Positions 1 to 10,209 of a stretch of DNA of 55,624 nucleotides are shown one piece after another. The DNA is taken from NCBI RefSeq assembly GCF_002902625.1, contig NZ_PPRG01000014.1, forward strand, positions 1 to 55,624, in the 5' to 3' direction. A program made the position numbers and the translations under genes. Within the stretch, counting starts at the first letter, position 1, and every line of letters begins with the position of its first letter. This stretch comes from Staphylococcus devriesei. Lineage in GTDB: Bacteria; Bacillota; Bacilli; Staphylococcales; Staphylococcaceae. Under the pieces are notes generated by a model that did no database searches, had not been told where the DNA came from, and saw only the letters and a program-made list of their open reading frames with translations.

Positions 1-8
1 ATTTACTT

Positions 9-37
9 AAAAGCCCTATATAAGGGCTTTTTTATTT
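9..37 (+). terminator. Intrinsic terminator of the gene upstream of the window
   Basis: A 9-bp stem (9-17 with 23-31, AAAAGCCCT/AGGGCTTTT) is followed by a T-rich run. It ends a plus-strand gene lying before the window. By Bacillus and Staphylococcus gene order that gene is probably the HU gene, which cannot be seen here. Confidence 0.85.
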
Positions 38-171
38 TATACATAAAATCTAAATCGATTAGGTTATTATATATGTGTTAGTTTAATTATTTTCTTTAAA
101 TAAACTTAATTTCTCTTAATTATAAAATAAAGTTTGATTCACACTAAATCACTATATTTTATTTTTATGTA

Positions 172-177
172 TATAAT
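172..177 (+). promoter_or_regulatory. Candidate -10 element for hepS-menG-hepT
   Basis: A TATAAT hexamer lies 37 bp before the chosen hepS start and after the upstream terminator. No good -35 hexamer is seen at 16-18 bp, so this rests on the -10 alone. Confidence 0.35.
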
Positions 178-214
178 GTTAAGATGTATAGTGATAATAA
201 CGTGAGGTGTGAAC

Positions 215-802
215 ATGGAAAGAACATTAAGCATATTAAAGAGACAAATTGATCAAAGGCTTAAGGGTATCAATAATTATGAATCAATTGATATCAATAG
301 TAATTTAAGCGATTTACTGGATAGATTTGATATCCCTGAAAATGCTAAACTTGCTTGCCTCACTATCGATACTTCAATGAAACATCTTGATAAGATTTCA
401 TATAATAAATTATCAAAGAAATCAATATTGATTGGAGATTTATTAAGTGCCCATTTTTATACTTTATTAGCTGAAATTAATGAACCTAGATTTCAATTGG
501 CTATGAGTAAGGCCATCGTTAAGTCTAATGAGTTAAAATCATCTTTACATTACCAATCTCTAGCATTAAATGATATTTATGAAACCATTATTGAAATAGA
601 AACAATTTTCCCTTATATAACTCTGTCTCATTTTAGCGATAAAAATTTATCGGAAGTTGAGATATATAAATATCTTTTCAAAGATGTCGATACGTATTAT
701 CCATCTTACTTGAAAATGTATAATGAAAATGAAGTTCATCAATTTATTAAAGATATTAATCAAAGCTATATAGAAAAAAGTAGAGGTAATAAAAATGGCT
801 GA
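215..802 (+). CDS. hepS: Heptaprenyl diphosphate synthase, regulatory component I
   Basis: This is the small, non-catalytic subunit of the two-part prenyl diphosphate synthase that makes the menaquinone side chain together with HepT, encoded two genes downstream. The 195-residue protein is helical, with no Asp-rich prenyltransferase motif, as expected for component I. A GTG at 209 is in frame, but it lies inside the ribosome site AGGTG (205-209). The ATG at 215 has a workable 5-nt spacer and is chosen. The gene overlaps menG by 8 nt. The assignment leans on position in the conserved hepS-menG-hepT order, because this family is weakly conserved in sequence. Confidence 0.85.
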   Translation: MERTLSILKRQIDQRLKGINNYESIDINSNLSDLLDRFDIPENAKLACLTIDTSMKHLDKISYNKLSKKSILIGDLLSAHFYTLLAEINEPRFQLAMSKAIVKSNELKSSLHYQSLALNDIYETIIEIETIFPYITLSHFSDKNLSEVEIYKYLFKDVDTYYPSYLKMYNENEVHQFIKDINQSYIEKSRGNKNG

Positions 803-1514
803 AAATAATGCAAAAAAAGAACAAGTTCATACAGTCTTTCAAAATATTTCAAAAAAATACGATCGTTTAAACAATATTATTAGTTTCGAACAACATAAGG
901 TTTGGCGTAAACATGTAATGAAAACAATGAACGTTAAACCAGGGAGCAAAGCTTTAGATGTATGTTGCGGTACTGCTGATTGGACAATTGCTCTTAGTAA
1001 AGCAGTAGGGCCACGTGGTGAAGTTACAGGATTAGATTTTAGTGAAAATATGCTTGAAGTTGGTAAAGAAAAAACTAAAACTATGGATAATATTCATTTA
1101 GTCCATGGTGATGCAATGAGTTTACCTTTCGAAGATAATTCTTTTGATTACGTCACGATTGGCTTTGGGCTCCGTAACGTTCCTGATTATTTAGCTGCCC
1201 TAAAAGAAATGAACCGTGTGCTAAAACCTGGAGGTATGGTAGTATGTTTAGAAACAAGTCAACCTACTATGCCTGTCTTTAAACAAGTCTATAAACTATA
1301 CTTTAAGTTTGTTATGCCTGTATTCGGTAAATTATTTGCTAAATCTAAAGAAGAATATGAATGGTTGCAACAATCGACGTTTAATTTTCCTAATAAGGAA
1401 AAGCTAAAACGTATGTTTGAACAAGCTGGATTTAATAATATTAAAATCCGTAGCTTCACAGGTGGCGTTGCTGCAATGCACCTAGGCTATAAACAAAAAA
1501 GTTCTACTAAATAA
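795..1514 (+). CDS. menG: Demethylmenaquinone methyltransferase
   Basis: MenG (UbiE family) transfers a methyl group from S-adenosylmethionine to demethylmenaquinone in the last step of menaquinone synthesis. The 239-residue class I methyltransferase shows motif [11 protein letters not shown] (54-63), the acidic strand GLDFSENML (79-87), GDAMSLPF (105-112), the family stretch FGLRNVPDY (124-132) and LKPGG (143-147). Its ribosome site AGAGG lies inside the end of hepS, with an 8-nt spacer to the ATG. It sits between the two prenyl synthase subunits, so ring methylation and tail synthesis are co-expressed. There is no transmembrane segment. Confidence 0.95.
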   Translation: MAENNAKKEQVHTVFQNISKKYDRLNNIISFEQHKVWRKHVMKTMNVKPGSKALDVCCGTADWTIALSKAVGPRGEVTGLDFSENMLEVGKEKTKTMDNIHLVHGDAMSLPFEDNSFDYVTIGFGLRNVPDYLAALKEMNRVLKPGGMVVCLETSQPTMPVFKQVYKLYFKFVMPVFGKLFAKSKEEYEWLQQSTFNFPNKEKLKRMFEQAGFNNIKIRSFTGGVAAMHLGYKQKSSTK

Positions 1515-1526
1515 AAGGTGATTAAT

Positions 1527-2483
1527 GTGGCAAAGTTAAACATGAATAGTGAAATTAAAAATGTAGAAAAACGCCTCCAAGAAGCTATTAGAAGTAATGA
1601 TCCGGTGTTACAAGAAGCTACATTTCATTTACTATCATCAGGAGGGAAACGTGTTAGACCAGCGTTTGTTATATTAAGTAGTCAATTTGGTCCAAAAAAG
1701 AATACTGAGGATACTTATCGTGTAGCTGTAGCATTAGAATTAATTCATATGGCTACACTTGTTCATGATGATGTCATTGATAAAAGCGATAAACGAAGAG
1801 GCCGATTAACCATAGTAAAAAAGTGGGATGTTACTACGGCTATTTTAACTGGGAATTTTTTACTTGCTTTAGGCCTACACCATTTATCTGAAATACAGGA
1901 TAATCGCGTACACCATATTATATCTAATTCAATCGTAGATGTTTGTAGAGGCGAGCTATTCCAATTTCAAGATCAATTTAATAGTGAACAAACTATAACT
2001 AACTATCTACGTCGTATTAATCGTAAAACTGCATTACTTATCCAATTGGCAACTGAAGTCGGCGCAATTACTTCTGAAGCTGACGATGAGACAGTAAGAA
2101 AATTAAAAATGATTGGTCATTATATAGGTATGAGTTTCCAAATTGTTGATGATATTTTAGATTTCACTAGTTCTGAAAAGAAACTAGGAAAACCTGTGGG
2201 TAGTGATTTAATGAATGGGCATATTACTTTACCAGTACTACTCGAAATGAGAAGTGATAACTCATTTAAGCAACAGATTGCATCACTTAATCATAGTACG
2301 AGTACTGAAGTATTTGATCCTATTATTGAAAGAATAAAAAATTCAGATAGTATAAAGACATCTAAAAGAATCAGTGATCGGTATCTTGCTAAAGCTTTAA
2401 AATTAATCGATCAACTAGAAGAACCAAATGCTCAAAATCTTTTTGTCAAATTGATAAAGAAAATGGGTTCCCGAAACGTTTAG
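1527..2483 (+). CDS. hepT: Heptaprenyl diphosphate synthase, catalytic component II
   Basis: This is the catalytic trans-isoprenyl diphosphate synthase subunit that elongates farnesyl diphosphate for the menaquinone tail. The first Asp-rich motif DDVID is at 81-85 and the second, DDILD, at 208-212, followed by the usual LGKPVGSDL. Residues just before the first motif are small or aliphatic, which fits a long-chain product. An in-frame GTG at 1518 overlaps the ribosome site AAAGGTG. The GTG at 1527, six bases after that site, is the better start and gives 318 residues, close to the S. aureus size I recall. A terminator follows directly. Confidence 0.93.
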   Translation: MAKLNMNSEIKNVEKRLQEAIRSNDPVLQEATFHLLSSGGKRVRPAFVILSSQFGPKKNTEDTYRVAVALELIHMATLVHDDVIDKSDKRRGRLTIVKKWDVTTAILTGNFLLALGLHHLSEIQDNRVHHIISNSIVDVCRGELFQFQDQFNSEQTITNYLRRINRKTALLIQLATEVGAITSEADDETVRKLKMIGHYIGMSFQIVDDILDFTSSEKKLGKPVGSDLMNGHITLPVLLEMRSDNSFKQQIASLNHSTSTEVFDPIIERIKNSDSIKTSKRISDRYLAKALKLIDQLEEPNAQNLFVKLIKKMGSRNV

Positions 2484-2511
2484 AATAAAACTATATTGAA
2501 AGCGCTTTATC

Positions 2512-2545
2512 AACCTGTTACTATAAACTAGTAGCAGGTTTTTTA
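2512..2545 (+). terminator. Terminator after hepT
   Basis: A 12-bp stem (2512-2523 with 2529-2540, one G-U pair) runs into six Ts. It closes the hepS-menG-hepT unit. Confidence 0.85.
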
Positions 2546-2567
2546 GATAGTTAAATACATATTCAAC

Positions 2568-2573
2568 TATAAT
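2568..2573 (+). promoter_or_regulatory. Candidate -10 element for ndk
   Basis: A TATAAT hexamer sits between the hepT terminator and ndk. No convincing -35 is present at the right distance, so the call is weak. Its place after a terminator supports separate transcription of ndk. Confidence 0.35.
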
Positions 2574-2604
2574 TAAAGCTAAACAAACAAGGGGATGAAT
2601 TATG

Positions 2605-3054
2605 ATGGAAAGAACATTTTTAATGATTAAACCAGATGCTGTACAACGTAATTTAGTTGGGGAAATTATTTCTAGAATTGAACGTAAAGGGTTAAAACTT
2701 GTAGGCGCTAAATTAATGACAGTTCCACAATCTTTAGCGGAGGAGCACTACGCGGAACATGTTGAAAGACCTTTCTATGGTAAACTTATTTCGTTTATTA
2801 CCTCTGCACCAGTATTTGCGATGGTCGTTGAAGGCGAAGATGCAGTAGATGTTTCAAGACATATCATAGGCAAGACAAACCCGTCTGATGCGACGCCTGG
2901 TTCAATAAGAGGGGATTTAGGATTAACAGTGGGTAGAAATGTTATTCACGGTTCTGATTCGGTTGAATCTGCTAAACGTGAAATTAATTTATGGTTTAAA
3001 GAAGAAGAATTAAGCAATTATGAATCACCAAGAGACACATGGTTATACGAATAA
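2605..3054 (+). CDS. ndk: Nucleoside diphosphate kinase
   Basis: Ndk moves the gamma phosphate from ATP to nucleoside diphosphates through a phosphohistidine. The catalytic histidine is H115 in NVIHGSDS, and the family stretch SIRGDLG is present. The protein is 149 residues, the standard bacterial length. Two adjacent ATGs (2602 and 2605) are possible. The second is chosen because the family begins MERTF; the first would add one methionine and sits 7 nt from the ribosome site AAGGGG. The gene is flanked by terminators, so it is probably monocistronic. Confidence 0.96.
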   Translation: MERTFLMIKPDAVQRNLVGEIISRIERKGLKLVGAKLMTVPQSLAEEHYAEHVERPFYGKLISFITSAPVFAMVVEGEDAVDVSRHIIGKTNPSDATPGSIRGDLGLTVGRNVIHGSDSVESAKREINLWFKEEELSNYESPRDTWLYE

Positions 3055-3077
3055 TTAATTAGCAATCGACTTATAGT

Positions 3078-3120
3078 AAAGCAGGATGATTTATTCATTA
3101 GAATAAGCTCCTGCTTTTTA
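3078..3120 (+). terminator. Terminator after ndk
   Basis: The outer stem AAAGCAGGA/TCCTGCTTT encloses a second stem TTATTC/GAATAA and is followed by Ts. Confidence 0.85.
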
Positions 3121-3215
3121 CTTTTGTATTTCAGAAAAACAGAGCGGAATAATTGTTCGAATTTTCTAATAATTTTAATTTAAGCGTTTACTAACCGTTA
3201 TGTAAATACACTGAA

Positions 3216-3239
3216 TATGATATGATAACACATATCATA
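3216..3239 (+). promoter_or_regulatory. aroC promoter -10 inside a perfect 9-bp inverted repeat
   Basis: The extended -10 TGaTATGAT (3218-3226) lies in the left arm of a perfect inverted repeat. TATGATATG at 3216-3224 mirrors CATATCATA at 3231-3239 across a 6-nt spacer. The repeat spans the -10 and the expected start point, as an operator would. No run of Ts follows, so it is not a terminator. The regulator is unknown. Confidence 0.45.
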
Positions 3240-3273
3240 ATTTAACGTAGTAAAGAGAAAGGAGCTTATGCTC

Positions 3274-4440
3274 ATGAGATACTTAACATCAGGAGAATCA
3301 CATGGTCCTCAATTAACAGTCATTATTGAAGGTGTACCTGCCAATTTGAAAATTAAAGCTGAAGATATTAATAAAGAAATGTTTAAGCGTCAAGGCGGTT
3401 ACGGTAGAGGGCGTAGAATGCAAATCGAGAAAGATGCGGTAGAAATTGTTTCTGGTGTTAGAAATGGTTACACGTTAGGAAGTCCGATTACAATCGTTGT
3501 TACGAATGATGATTTTACCCATTGGAGAAAAATCATGGGTGTTGAACCTATCACTGATGAAGAACGTGAAAATATGAAACGCACAATTACAAAACCTCGC
3601 CCTGGACATGCCGATTTAATCGGTGGTATGAAATATAATCATCGCGATTTAAGAAATGTATTAGAACGTTCTTCTGCTCGAGAAACAGCAGCCCGTGTAG
3701 CAGTAGGAGCTGTTTCAAAGATTTTATTACAGCAACTAGACATTCAAATGTATAGTCGTGTAGTAGAGATTGGTGGCGTTAAAGATGAAGGCTTATATGA
3801 CACTGAGACATTCAAACAAAATATTGATAAAAATGATGTACGTGTGATTGATGATACTATTGCACAACAAATGAGAGATAAAATCGATGAAGCCAAAAAA
3901 GAAGGTGACTCAATTGGTGGTGTCGTTCAAGTTATGGTAGAAAACATGCCTATTGGAATCGGTAGCTATGTTCAATATGATCGTAAGTTAGACGGCCGAA
4001 TTGCACAAGGCGTAGTAAGTATTAATGCATTTAAAGGCGTAAGTTTTGGAGAAGGTTTTAAAGCAGCTGAAAAGCCTGGCAGCCAAATCCAAGACGAAAT
4101 TTTATATAATTCAGAGAGAGGATTCTACAGAGGTTCTAATCACTTAGGTGGATTTGAAGGTGGCATGACTAATGGTATGCCAATTATCGTAAACGGTGTG
4201 ATGAAACCTATACCAACCTTATATAAACCATTAAATTCCGTAGATATTAATACGAAAGAAGACTTTAAAGCTACGATTGAACGTTCAGACAGTTGTGCAG
4301 TACCTGCGGCAAGTGTAGTATGTGAACACGTGGTCGCTTTTGAAGTCGCAAAAGCATTATTAGAAGAGTTTCAATCAAATCATATCGATCAATTAAAAGA
4401 ACAAATTAAAGAACGTAGAAAGTTAAATATTGAATTTTAA
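3274..4440 (+). CDS. aroC: Chorismate synthase
   Basis: AroC removes phosphate from 5-enolpyruvylshikimate 3-phosphate to give chorismate, using reduced flavin as a cofactor. The protein has the family signatures GESHG (7-11), GGYGRGRRM (41-49), [14 protein letters not shown] and DSCAVPAAS near the C terminus. Length is 388 residues, usual for the family. An in-frame ATG at 3268 is only 3 nt from the ribosome site AAAGGAG, while the ATG at 3274 has a 9-nt spacer and matches the family start MRYLTSGE. It heads an aroC-aroB-aroA operon of the last shikimate steps. Confidence 0.96.
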   Translation: MRYLTSGESHGPQLTVIIEGVPANLKIKAEDINKEMFKRQGGYGRGRRMQIEKDAVEIVSGVRNGYTLGSPITIVVTNDDFTHWRKIMGVEPITDEERENMKRTITKPRPGHADLIGGMKYNHRDLRNVLERSSARETAARVAVGAVSKILLQQLDIQMYSRVVEIGGVKDEGLYDTETFKQNIDKNDVRVIDDTIAQQMRDKIDEAKKEGDSIGGVVQVMVENMPIGIGSYVQYDRKLDGRIAQGVVSINAFKGVSFGEGFKAAEKPGSQIQDEILYNSERGFYRGSNHLGGFEGGMTNGMPIIVNGVMKPIPTLYKPLNSVDINTKEDFKATIERSDSCAVPAASVVCEHVVAFEVAKALLEEFQSNHIDQLKEQIKERRKLNIEF

Positions 4441-4473
4441 TTAATAAGAATAGTAAGAAACGAGGTTTTTTAC

Positions 4474-5538
4474 ATGCAATTACAAACAACGTATCATAGT
4501 AATAATTATCCGATCATAGTAGAGCATCATGCGATTTCTTATTTATCTGATTACATTCAGGAATATGATAAAGTATTTTTAATCATAGATGAATATGTTG
4601 ATTTTAACTTCAAACAACAATTTGAACCTTTACTTAAAAGTCCAAATGTTTTTAAATTAGTTGTGCCAGCTGGCGAGAAAATGAAAACTTTCGAACATTA
4701 TCAACAAATGCTTGAACAATTATTAAGTTATAACCTTACGCGTAACACTTGCTTATTAGCAATAGGCGGTGGAGCCACAGGCGACTTAACAGGCTTTTTA
4801 GCGGCAACGCTATTAAGGGGTGTAGATTTTATACAGGTTCCAACCACAATATTAGCTCACGATTCTAGTGTCGGAGGTAAGGTTGGTATTAACTCATCTC
4901 ACGGTAAAAATCTTATTGGTGCATTTTATAGACCTAAAGCAGTCATTTACGATTTAGATTTTTTACAAACTCTGCCGTATGAAGAAGTATTAAGTGGCTA
5001 TGCTGAAATATATAAACATGCACTTTTAACCGGACAAGTTGCAGTAGATGATATTGAAAAGCACTTTTCAACAAAAGAAAAATTACAATCATTAGAAGAG
5101 ATGGACCAATTTATCTTTAAAGGCATTAAAACTAAACTAAATATTATTGTTAAAGATGAGAAAGAACAGAATATGCGGAAATACTTAAATTTAGGGCATA
5201 CATTGGGTCATGCGATAGAATATAAATATAAAATTCCTCATGGCCACGCCATCATGATTGGTATAATTTATCAATTTATTATTTCTAATGAAGTACTAGG
5301 CGCTCAATTCGATACGCATCATTTTGCAAATTATATTAAAGAACTGCATTATCCAACTTCAATAGTGGGAACATTAGACTTTGAGGAAATGTATCACTAT
5401 ATGTTATTAGATAAAAAGAATGATGAACAAGGTATCCAGATGGTATTACTTGAAGCATTAGGTAAGCCCCATGTTCGTCACGTGGAGAAAAATGTTTTAA
5501 TTACAGCGTTTAACGAATTGCAATCATTATTAAAGTAG
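4474..5538 (+). CDS. aroB: 3-dehydroquinate synthase
   Basis: AroB converts DAHP to 3-dehydroquinate with NAD and a divalent metal. The NAD-binding turn GGGATGD is at 98-104, followed by the family stretch [14 protein letters not shown]. The metal ligands fall in [19 protein letters not shown] and HGHA. It has 354 residues, normal for the staphylococcal protein. It lies 33 nt after aroC with ribosome site CGAGG, and its stop codon abuts the aroA ribosome site, indicating one transcript. Confidence 0.96.
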   Translation: MQLQTTYHSNNYPIIVEHHAISYLSDYIQEYDKVFLIIDEYVDFNFKQQFEPLLKSPNVFKLVVPAGEKMKTFEHYQQMLEQLLSYNLTRNTCLLAIGGGATGDLTGFLAATLLRGVDFIQVPTTILAHDSSVGGKVGINSSHGKNLIGAFYRPKAVIYDLDFLQTLPYEEVLSGYAEIYKHALLTGQVAVDDIEKHFSTKEKLQSLEEMDQFIFKGIKTKLNIIVKDEKEQNMRKYLNLGHTLGHAIEYKYKIPHGHAIMIGIIYQFIISNEVLGAQFDTHHFANYIKELHYPTSIVGTLDFEEMYHYMLLDKKNDEQGIQMVLLEALGKPHVRHVEKNVLITAFNELQSLLK

Positions 5539-5550
5539 GTGAAGAGGATA

Positions 5551-6849
5551 ATGACAAACAAACAAATAATTGATATACATGGCCCTTTATTAAGCGAAAT
5601 AGAAGTACCTGGCGATAAATCAATGACGCACAGAGCAATTATGTTATCCTCCTTAGCTACAGGTACATCTACTATCTATAAGCCTTTACTAGGGGAAGAT
5701 TGTCAACGCACAATCGATATCTTTAAATTACTAGGCGTGGATATTCACATTGAAGATGAGAAAATTATTATTCATTCTCCAGGATATCAAAATTTTAAAA
5801 CGCCTCATCAAACGCTTTACACAGGGAATTCAGGTACCACAACTCGCTTATTAGCTGGTTTATTGAGTGGTTTAGGTATTGAGTGTGTGCTATCAGGAGA
5901 TGCATCTATAGGTAAACGACCAATGGATCGGATTATTAAGCCTTTAACCTTAATGGGAGCGCATATTAACGGTATCGACAATAATTATACACCTTTAATC
6001 ATTAAACCCGCTTCTATTAAAGGGATTAACTACCAAATGGAAGTAGCAAGTGCACAAGTAAAAAGTGCGATTTTATTTTCTAGTTTATTTTCAAAAGCCT
6101 CATCTAAAATAACTGAAATTGACATTACTCGTAATCACACTGAGACGATGTTTGAACATTATAATATTCCTCTACAGGTTAAAGAGAATATTATTACTAC
6201 ATCTGCAAATGCAATTAAGAATATTCAAGCCAAAGATTTTCATGTACCCGGTGATATTTCTTCTGCAGCATTCTTCATTGTTGCAGCGCTTATTACACCT
6301 GGAAGTGATATTACAATTCATAATGTTGGCATCAACCCGACACGTTCAGGTATTATAGAAATCGTCCAACAAATGGGTGGTAATATTGACCTGTTTAATA
6401 TTACTAGCGCATCGGAACCTACTGCATCTATTCGCATACGTTACACGTCGAATTTAAAGCCTATTCATATCGAAGGTGAATTAGTGCCTAAAGCAATTGA
6501 TGAATTGCCAATTGTTGCATTATTATGTACTCAAGCGTCAGGTACTAGTATCATTAAAGATGCAGAAGAATTGAAGGTTAAAGAAACAAATCGTATCGAT
6601 ACAACTGCGGATATGCTTGGCTTATTAGGCTTTGAATTACAACCTACTGCCGATGGACTAATTATCCATCCTTCTACATTCACACGTTCGGCTATGGTGA
6701 GTAGCATGACGGATCATCGTATTGGCATGATGTTAGCTATCGCATCACTTTTAAGCAATGAGCCTCTAACTATACGTCAATTTGATGCAGTCAATGTATC
6801 GTTTCCAGGTTTCTTGCCCAAATTAAAGCTTTTAGAAAATGAGGGATAA
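5551..6849 (+). CDS. aroA: 3-phosphoshikimate 1-carboxyvinyltransferase (EPSP synthase)
   Basis: AroA joins phosphoenolpyruvate to shikimate 3-phosphate, the step before chorismate synthase. GDKS (21-24) gives the catalytic lysine K23. GNSGTTTR (92-99), KRPMDR and PGDISSAA are family motifs. The NSGTTTR form is that of class II enzymes, which are naturally less sensitive to glyphosate; this is an inference from the motif. A GTG at 5539 is in frame, but it lies in the ribosome site AGGTG following aroB. The ATG at 5551 gives 432 residues, equal to the S. aureus enzyme as I recall it. Confidence 0.95.
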   Translation: MTNKQIIDIHGPLLSEIEVPGDKSMTHRAIMLSSLATGTSTIYKPLLGEDCQRTIDIFKLLGVDIHIEDEKIIIHSPGYQNFKTPHQTLYTGNSGTTTRLLAGLLSGLGIECVLSGDASIGKRPMDRIIKPLTLMGAHINGIDNNYTPLIIKPASIKGINYQMEVASAQVKSAILFSSLFSKASSKITEIDITRNHTETMFEHYNIPLQVKENIITTSANAIKNIQAKDFHVPGDISSAAFFIVAALITPGSDITIHNVGINPTRSGIIEIVQQMGGNIDLFNITSASEPTASIRIRYTSNLKPIHIEGELVPKAIDELPIVALLCTQASGTSIIKDAEELKVKETNRIDTTADMLGLLGFELQPTADGLIIHPSTFTRSAMVSSMTDHRIGMMLAIASLLSNEPLTIRQFDAVNVSFPGFLPKLKLLENEG

Positions 6850-6855
6850 TACATT

Positions 6856-8100
6856 ATGGAAGATATCTATAAATTAATAGATGATATCAATCTTCAAAAA
6901 ATAGACAATCTAGACTCACGCGTAAATGAAGCACTAAGTTCTAACAATGACGATGCTTTATTTATTCTAGGGGAAACCTTATATAACTTTGGTTTGACAC
7001 CTCAAGGGCTAGAAGTATTTAGAACGCTTTATCACAAGTATCCTGACGAGAGCGAATTATTAATTTACTTTATTGAGGGATTAATGTCTGAAAATCAAAC
7101 TGATGAGGCGTTAGAATACCTAAGTCAAGTTGCACTTTCAACTGAAAAGCTAATGCTAGAAGCTGACTTATATCAGCAAATTAATATGACTGAAGTTGCT
7201 ATAGATAAACTCACTGAAGCACGTGAATTAGAACCTAATGATCCAATCATTCATTTTGCATTAGCTGAGTTATTATATTTCGATGGTCAATATTTACGTG
7301 CTACTCACGAATATGAAGTTGTCTTAGATACAGGTGAATATGAAGTAAATGGTGTAAACTTATTTGCACGTATGGCCGATTGTGCATTACAAAGCGGAAA
7401 TTATAGTGATGCTATTCGTTTGTATCATGAAATTAGTGAAGACGAAATGACCTCTGAGGATTTCTTCAAAAAAGCAATTGCTTATGAAAAGAACGAAATT
7501 ACACAAGAAGCAATTAAGATTATGACTAATCTATTGTCTAAAGACCCTGATTTTATTCAAGGTTATTTTTACTTACAATCACTATATGGAAATGAAAAGA
7601 ATTATCCTGATGCTATTGAAACTGGTAAAGAGGGATTACGTTTAAACCAATTCTACAAAGAATTAATGGTTTCAACTGGTAGTCTTGAAATTGAACATGG
7701 CGATGCTAATGAAGGTGTCGAATTATTGAAACAAGCACTAGAGGTAGATAATGGTTATCATGAACCGTTATTAATCTTAAGTGATTTATTCCGTAACGAA
7801 GAAGATTACGAGGCTATTATTGGATTACTTTCTTACGTTGACGAAGAAGATTTAGACCCAGTATTTATGTGGCATCTAGCACATGCCTATGGTCAAGAAG
7901 AGCGAGATACTGAAGCACAACATTTCTTCACACTCGCTTATCCTACAATGAAATCTCAAAGTGCATTCTTAAGTGACTATTATTTCTATTTAACTGAAAT
8001 AGGTCATAAAGACCAAGCTAAATTAATTCTTAATGAATTGCTAGAGCTTGATCCAAGTAATGAAACATGGCATGAAGAAGCAAGTCGTTTGGATTACTAA
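6856..8100 (+). CDS. Tetratricopeptide repeat protein (YpiA-like)
   Basis: The 414-residue soluble protein is built of repeated helical pairs with TPR-like spacing, for example runs ending in LEPNDPIIHFALAELLY, LSKDPDFIQGYFYL and LELDPSNETWHE. TPR proteins are protein-binding scaffolds; no enzyme motif is seen. It starts 6 nt after aroA and shares that transcript. In Bacillus subtilis a TPR gene (ypiA) holds the same place after the aro genes. Its partner is not known from the sequence. Confidence 0.85.
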   Translation: MEDIYKLIDDINLQKIDNLDSRVNEALSSNNDDALFILGETLYNFGLTPQGLEVFRTLYHKYPDESELLIYFIEGLMSENQTDEALEYLSQVALSTEKLMLEADLYQQINMTEVAIDKLTEARELEPNDPIIHFALAELLYFDGQYLRATHEYEVVLDTGEYEVNGVNLFARMADCALQSGNYSDAIRLYHEISEDEMTSEDFFKKAIAYEKNEITQEAIKIMTNLLSKDPDFIQGYFYLQSLYGNEKNYPDAIETGKEGLRLNQFYKELMVSTGSLEIEHGDANEGVELLKQALEVDNGYHEPLLILSDLFRNEEDYEAIIGLLSYVDEEDLDPVFMWHLAHAYGQEERDTEAQHFFTLAYPTMKSQSAFLSDYYFYLTEIGHKDQAKLILNELLELDPSNETWHEEASRLDY

Positions 8101-8113
8101 GTAGGTGAATGTC

Positions 8114-8650
8114 TTGAATCAAACACTTTTCAAAATGAAACAAAGCTATATAGAATATGCTTTGTTTCATTATCATTTTAAATCGCGTATAAGTGTATGG
8201 ATATTAAATTACTTAAAAGCTTCTCCCACCTTGTTAAATAATGTTCATTTCGTAAACCATAAAGTACCTAATCATGAAACACTTGAAATAAGTTTAAAAG
8301 ACTCCGAAATGTCTGCTATTAAACTTTCAAGTAATGATGAAGCGCTTATCAACACGAATGAAATTTTCAATTACATTATTTCGCAACATGGACCATTTGA
8401 TATATTATTTCATTTTGATAAATGTCACTCGACTGATAGACGACTTAACGAAGTTATTATTAATCAACTTATGTATTCTTCTCAGTTTGATGCATATCTT
8501 GATAATATTCATCATCTATCATTAGAACCTAATAAAAAGCACTTACTTATAGAGCAAATACAGCACAGTATAGATTTAAGTTTACAGATGAATGATCGTC
8601 ATCATTTTTATCAATTATCTCAAATTCTAAATTTGCTTAACACACACTAA
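8114..8650 (+). CDS. UPF0302 family protein (YpiB-like)
   Basis: This is a conserved protein of unknown function. The core FHYHFKSRISVWILNYLK and the C-terminal SIDLSLQMNDRHHFYQLSQI resemble the S. aureus UPF0302 protein as I remember it. The protein is 178 residues and lacks about ten C-terminal residues of that version. Reading upstream in frame gives a GTG at 8105, but it overlaps the ribosome site AGGTG. The TTG at 8114, six bases later, is chosen. It lies 13 nt after the TPR gene, the same neighbour as in Bacillus. Confidence 0.8.
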   Translation: MNQTLFKMKQSYIEYALFHYHFKSRISVWILNYLKASPTLLNNVHFVNHKVPNHETLEISLKDSEMSAIKLSSNDEALINTNEIFNYIISQHGPFDILFHFDKCHSTDRRLNEVIINQLMYSSQFDAYLDNIHHLSLEPNKKHLLIEQIQHSIDLSLQMNDRHHFYQLSQILNLLNTH

Positions 8651-8680
8651 AACTATTTAACAACGAAGGAATTAACGTTT

Positions 8681-9280
8681 ATGCTAACTCTCAAACAAAT
8701 GTGGGAACTAACTTTGTATCATAGGTTAAATTTGATTATCCTACTTATATGTAATATTTTAGGAACAATATATGGATTTATATGGTACGGTGGTCAGCTG
8801 TTACAAACGAAATGGTATTTTATACCCTTCATTCCCGATAGTCCCATTGCTTCACTATTTTTATGTATAGCGATAATAACTATACTTTTTAGCAGAAGTA
8901 ATTCTATAATAGGTGCCTTAGCATTTGTTTCATTATTAAAATATGGTCTATGGGCCGTTATTATGAATATCATCATGATTAATATGTATCACGATATTAC
9001 GATAATGAATGTCTTTTTAATTATGAGTCATGGCATAATGGCGTTAGAAGCTATTTATTTTTATCCATGTTTTAAAGTGACATGTAGCGGATTTATAGTT
9101 GCAATGATTTGGCTCTTTCATAATGATTTTATTGATTATGTTCTAGGAAAATTTCCATACTACAGCTTTATCGCTGAACATAGCGCTATAATCGGTTATA
9201 TTGCATTTTGGTTAAGTGTGTTTGCTTTAATTATGTATTATTATCTTAACCGTCTCTTAACGGTTAAATTATTTGATTAA
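8681..9280 (+). CDS. DUF1405 integral membrane protein (YpjA-like)
   Basis: A 199-residue hydrophobic protein with five or six predicted membrane helices: roughly residues 17-36, 54-72, 76-97, 103-125, 131-147 and 168-190. It carries the family pattern FIPFIPDSP after the first helix. Function is unknown. The ATG follows GAAGGAATT with a rather long spacer. It sits between the UPF0302 gene and a membrane zinc peptidase. In Bacillus the equivalent gene follows the qcrABC cytochrome genes, which are absent here. Confidence 0.75.
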   Translation: MLTLKQMWELTLYHRLNLIILLICNILGTIYGFIWYGGQLLQTKWYFIPFIPDSPIASLFLCIAIITILFSRSNSIIGALAFVSLLKYGLWAVIMNIIMINMYHDITIMNVFLIMSHGIMALEAIYFYPCFKVTCSGFIVAMIWLFHNDFIDYVLGKFPYYSFIAEHSAIIGYIAFWLSVFALIMYYYLNRLLTVKLFD

Positions 9281-9324
9281 AAAGATGATAGTCAGTAAAA
9301 TATTATTAAAGGAGAGTGGAATTA

Positions 9325-10023
9325 TTGTCTATAGTGTCTTATATCATATATATTGTCATTATTATGCTCATTCCAATGTGGGCGCAACATAAAGTTAAAT
9401 CAAATTATGAAAAATATTCTCAAGTTAGATCTACAAGTGGTAAAACCGGTCGTGAAGTAGCGGAAGAAATTTTACATGCTAACGGTATTTACGACGTAGA
9501 TGTAGTTAAAGGTCAAGGTTTCTTAACTGACCACTACGATCCTAATAAAAAAGTTGTTTGTTTATCTCCTGCAAACTTCGATAGACCTTCAGTAGCTGGT
9601 ACAGCTATTGCAGCACACGAAGTTGGACATGCTATTCAACACCAACAAGGTTATGCTTTCTTACGTTTTAGAACAGCATTAGTACCATTAGCTAATGTAG
9701 GGAGCTCATTAAGTTACATGATTGTTATGTTAGGAATTATCCTTACTGCAATGGGTAGCGTATTCGGCTCTACAGCTCTATGGATTGGTGCTGGTTTAAT
9801 GTCACTAGCGGTTTTATTCTCTATCGTGACATTACCTGTTGAATTTGACGCAAGTTCAAGAGCAATGAAACAAATTACCGCACTAGATATAGTGAATGAA
9901 AAAGAATATAAACATGCGAAAAAAGTATTATCTGCCGCTGCAATGACTTATGTTGCTGCAACTGCAACAGCTGTTGCTGAGCTAGTTAGAATTATTCTAA
10001 TGGCTAGAGCGAGCGATAATTAA
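9325..10023 (+). CDS. Membrane zinc metallopeptidase (YugP-like)
   Basis: This is a membrane-anchored putative neutral zinc peptidase. The zinc site HEVGH lies at 98-102, in IAAHEVGHAIQH. Hydrophobic helices lie at the N terminus (about 1-20), around 125-165 and near the C terminus. The substrate is unknown. The start is uncertain: GTG at 9316 lies against the ribosome site AAAGGAG, whereas TTG at 9325 has a 10-nt spacer and is preferred, giving 232 residues. A strong terminator follows, ending the long transcript that began at aroC. Confidence 0.82.
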   Translation: MSIVSYIIYIVIIMLIPMWAQHKVKSNYEKYSQVRSTSGKTGREVAEEILHANGIYDVDVVKGQGFLTDHYDPNKKVVCLSPANFDRPSVAGTAIAAHEVGHAIQHQQGYAFLRFRTALVPLANVGSSLSYMIVMLGIILTAMGSVFGSTALWIGAGLMSLAVLFSIVTLPVEFDASSRAMKQITALDIVNEKEYKHAKKVLSAAAMTYVAATATAVAELVRIILMARASDN

Positions 10024-10046
10024 TAAGCTATTGAATTTATATTATG

Positions 10047-10079
10047 CTGGTAACCATTTTGATATGGTTACCAGTTTTT
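10047..10079 (+). terminator. Terminator after the zinc peptidase
   Basis: A perfect 11-bp stem (10047-10057 with 10064-10074) is followed by five Ts. Confidence 0.92.
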
Positions 10080-10209
10080 GTATAGTTACACTTAATTTAA
10101 TCAATCACTAGTAAAAGGGGAATTTATCTGTTCTTTACGAATTCATGAAATGCATGATTGATTAATATGATATATACTAATTAAGAAATGTTTATAAAGG
10201 AGTATAGAT

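Noticed and set aside
6119-6358. 79-aa frame inside aroA, plus strand
   Set aside because: It is an out-of-frame shadow of a clear aroA coding sequence with no ribosome site.
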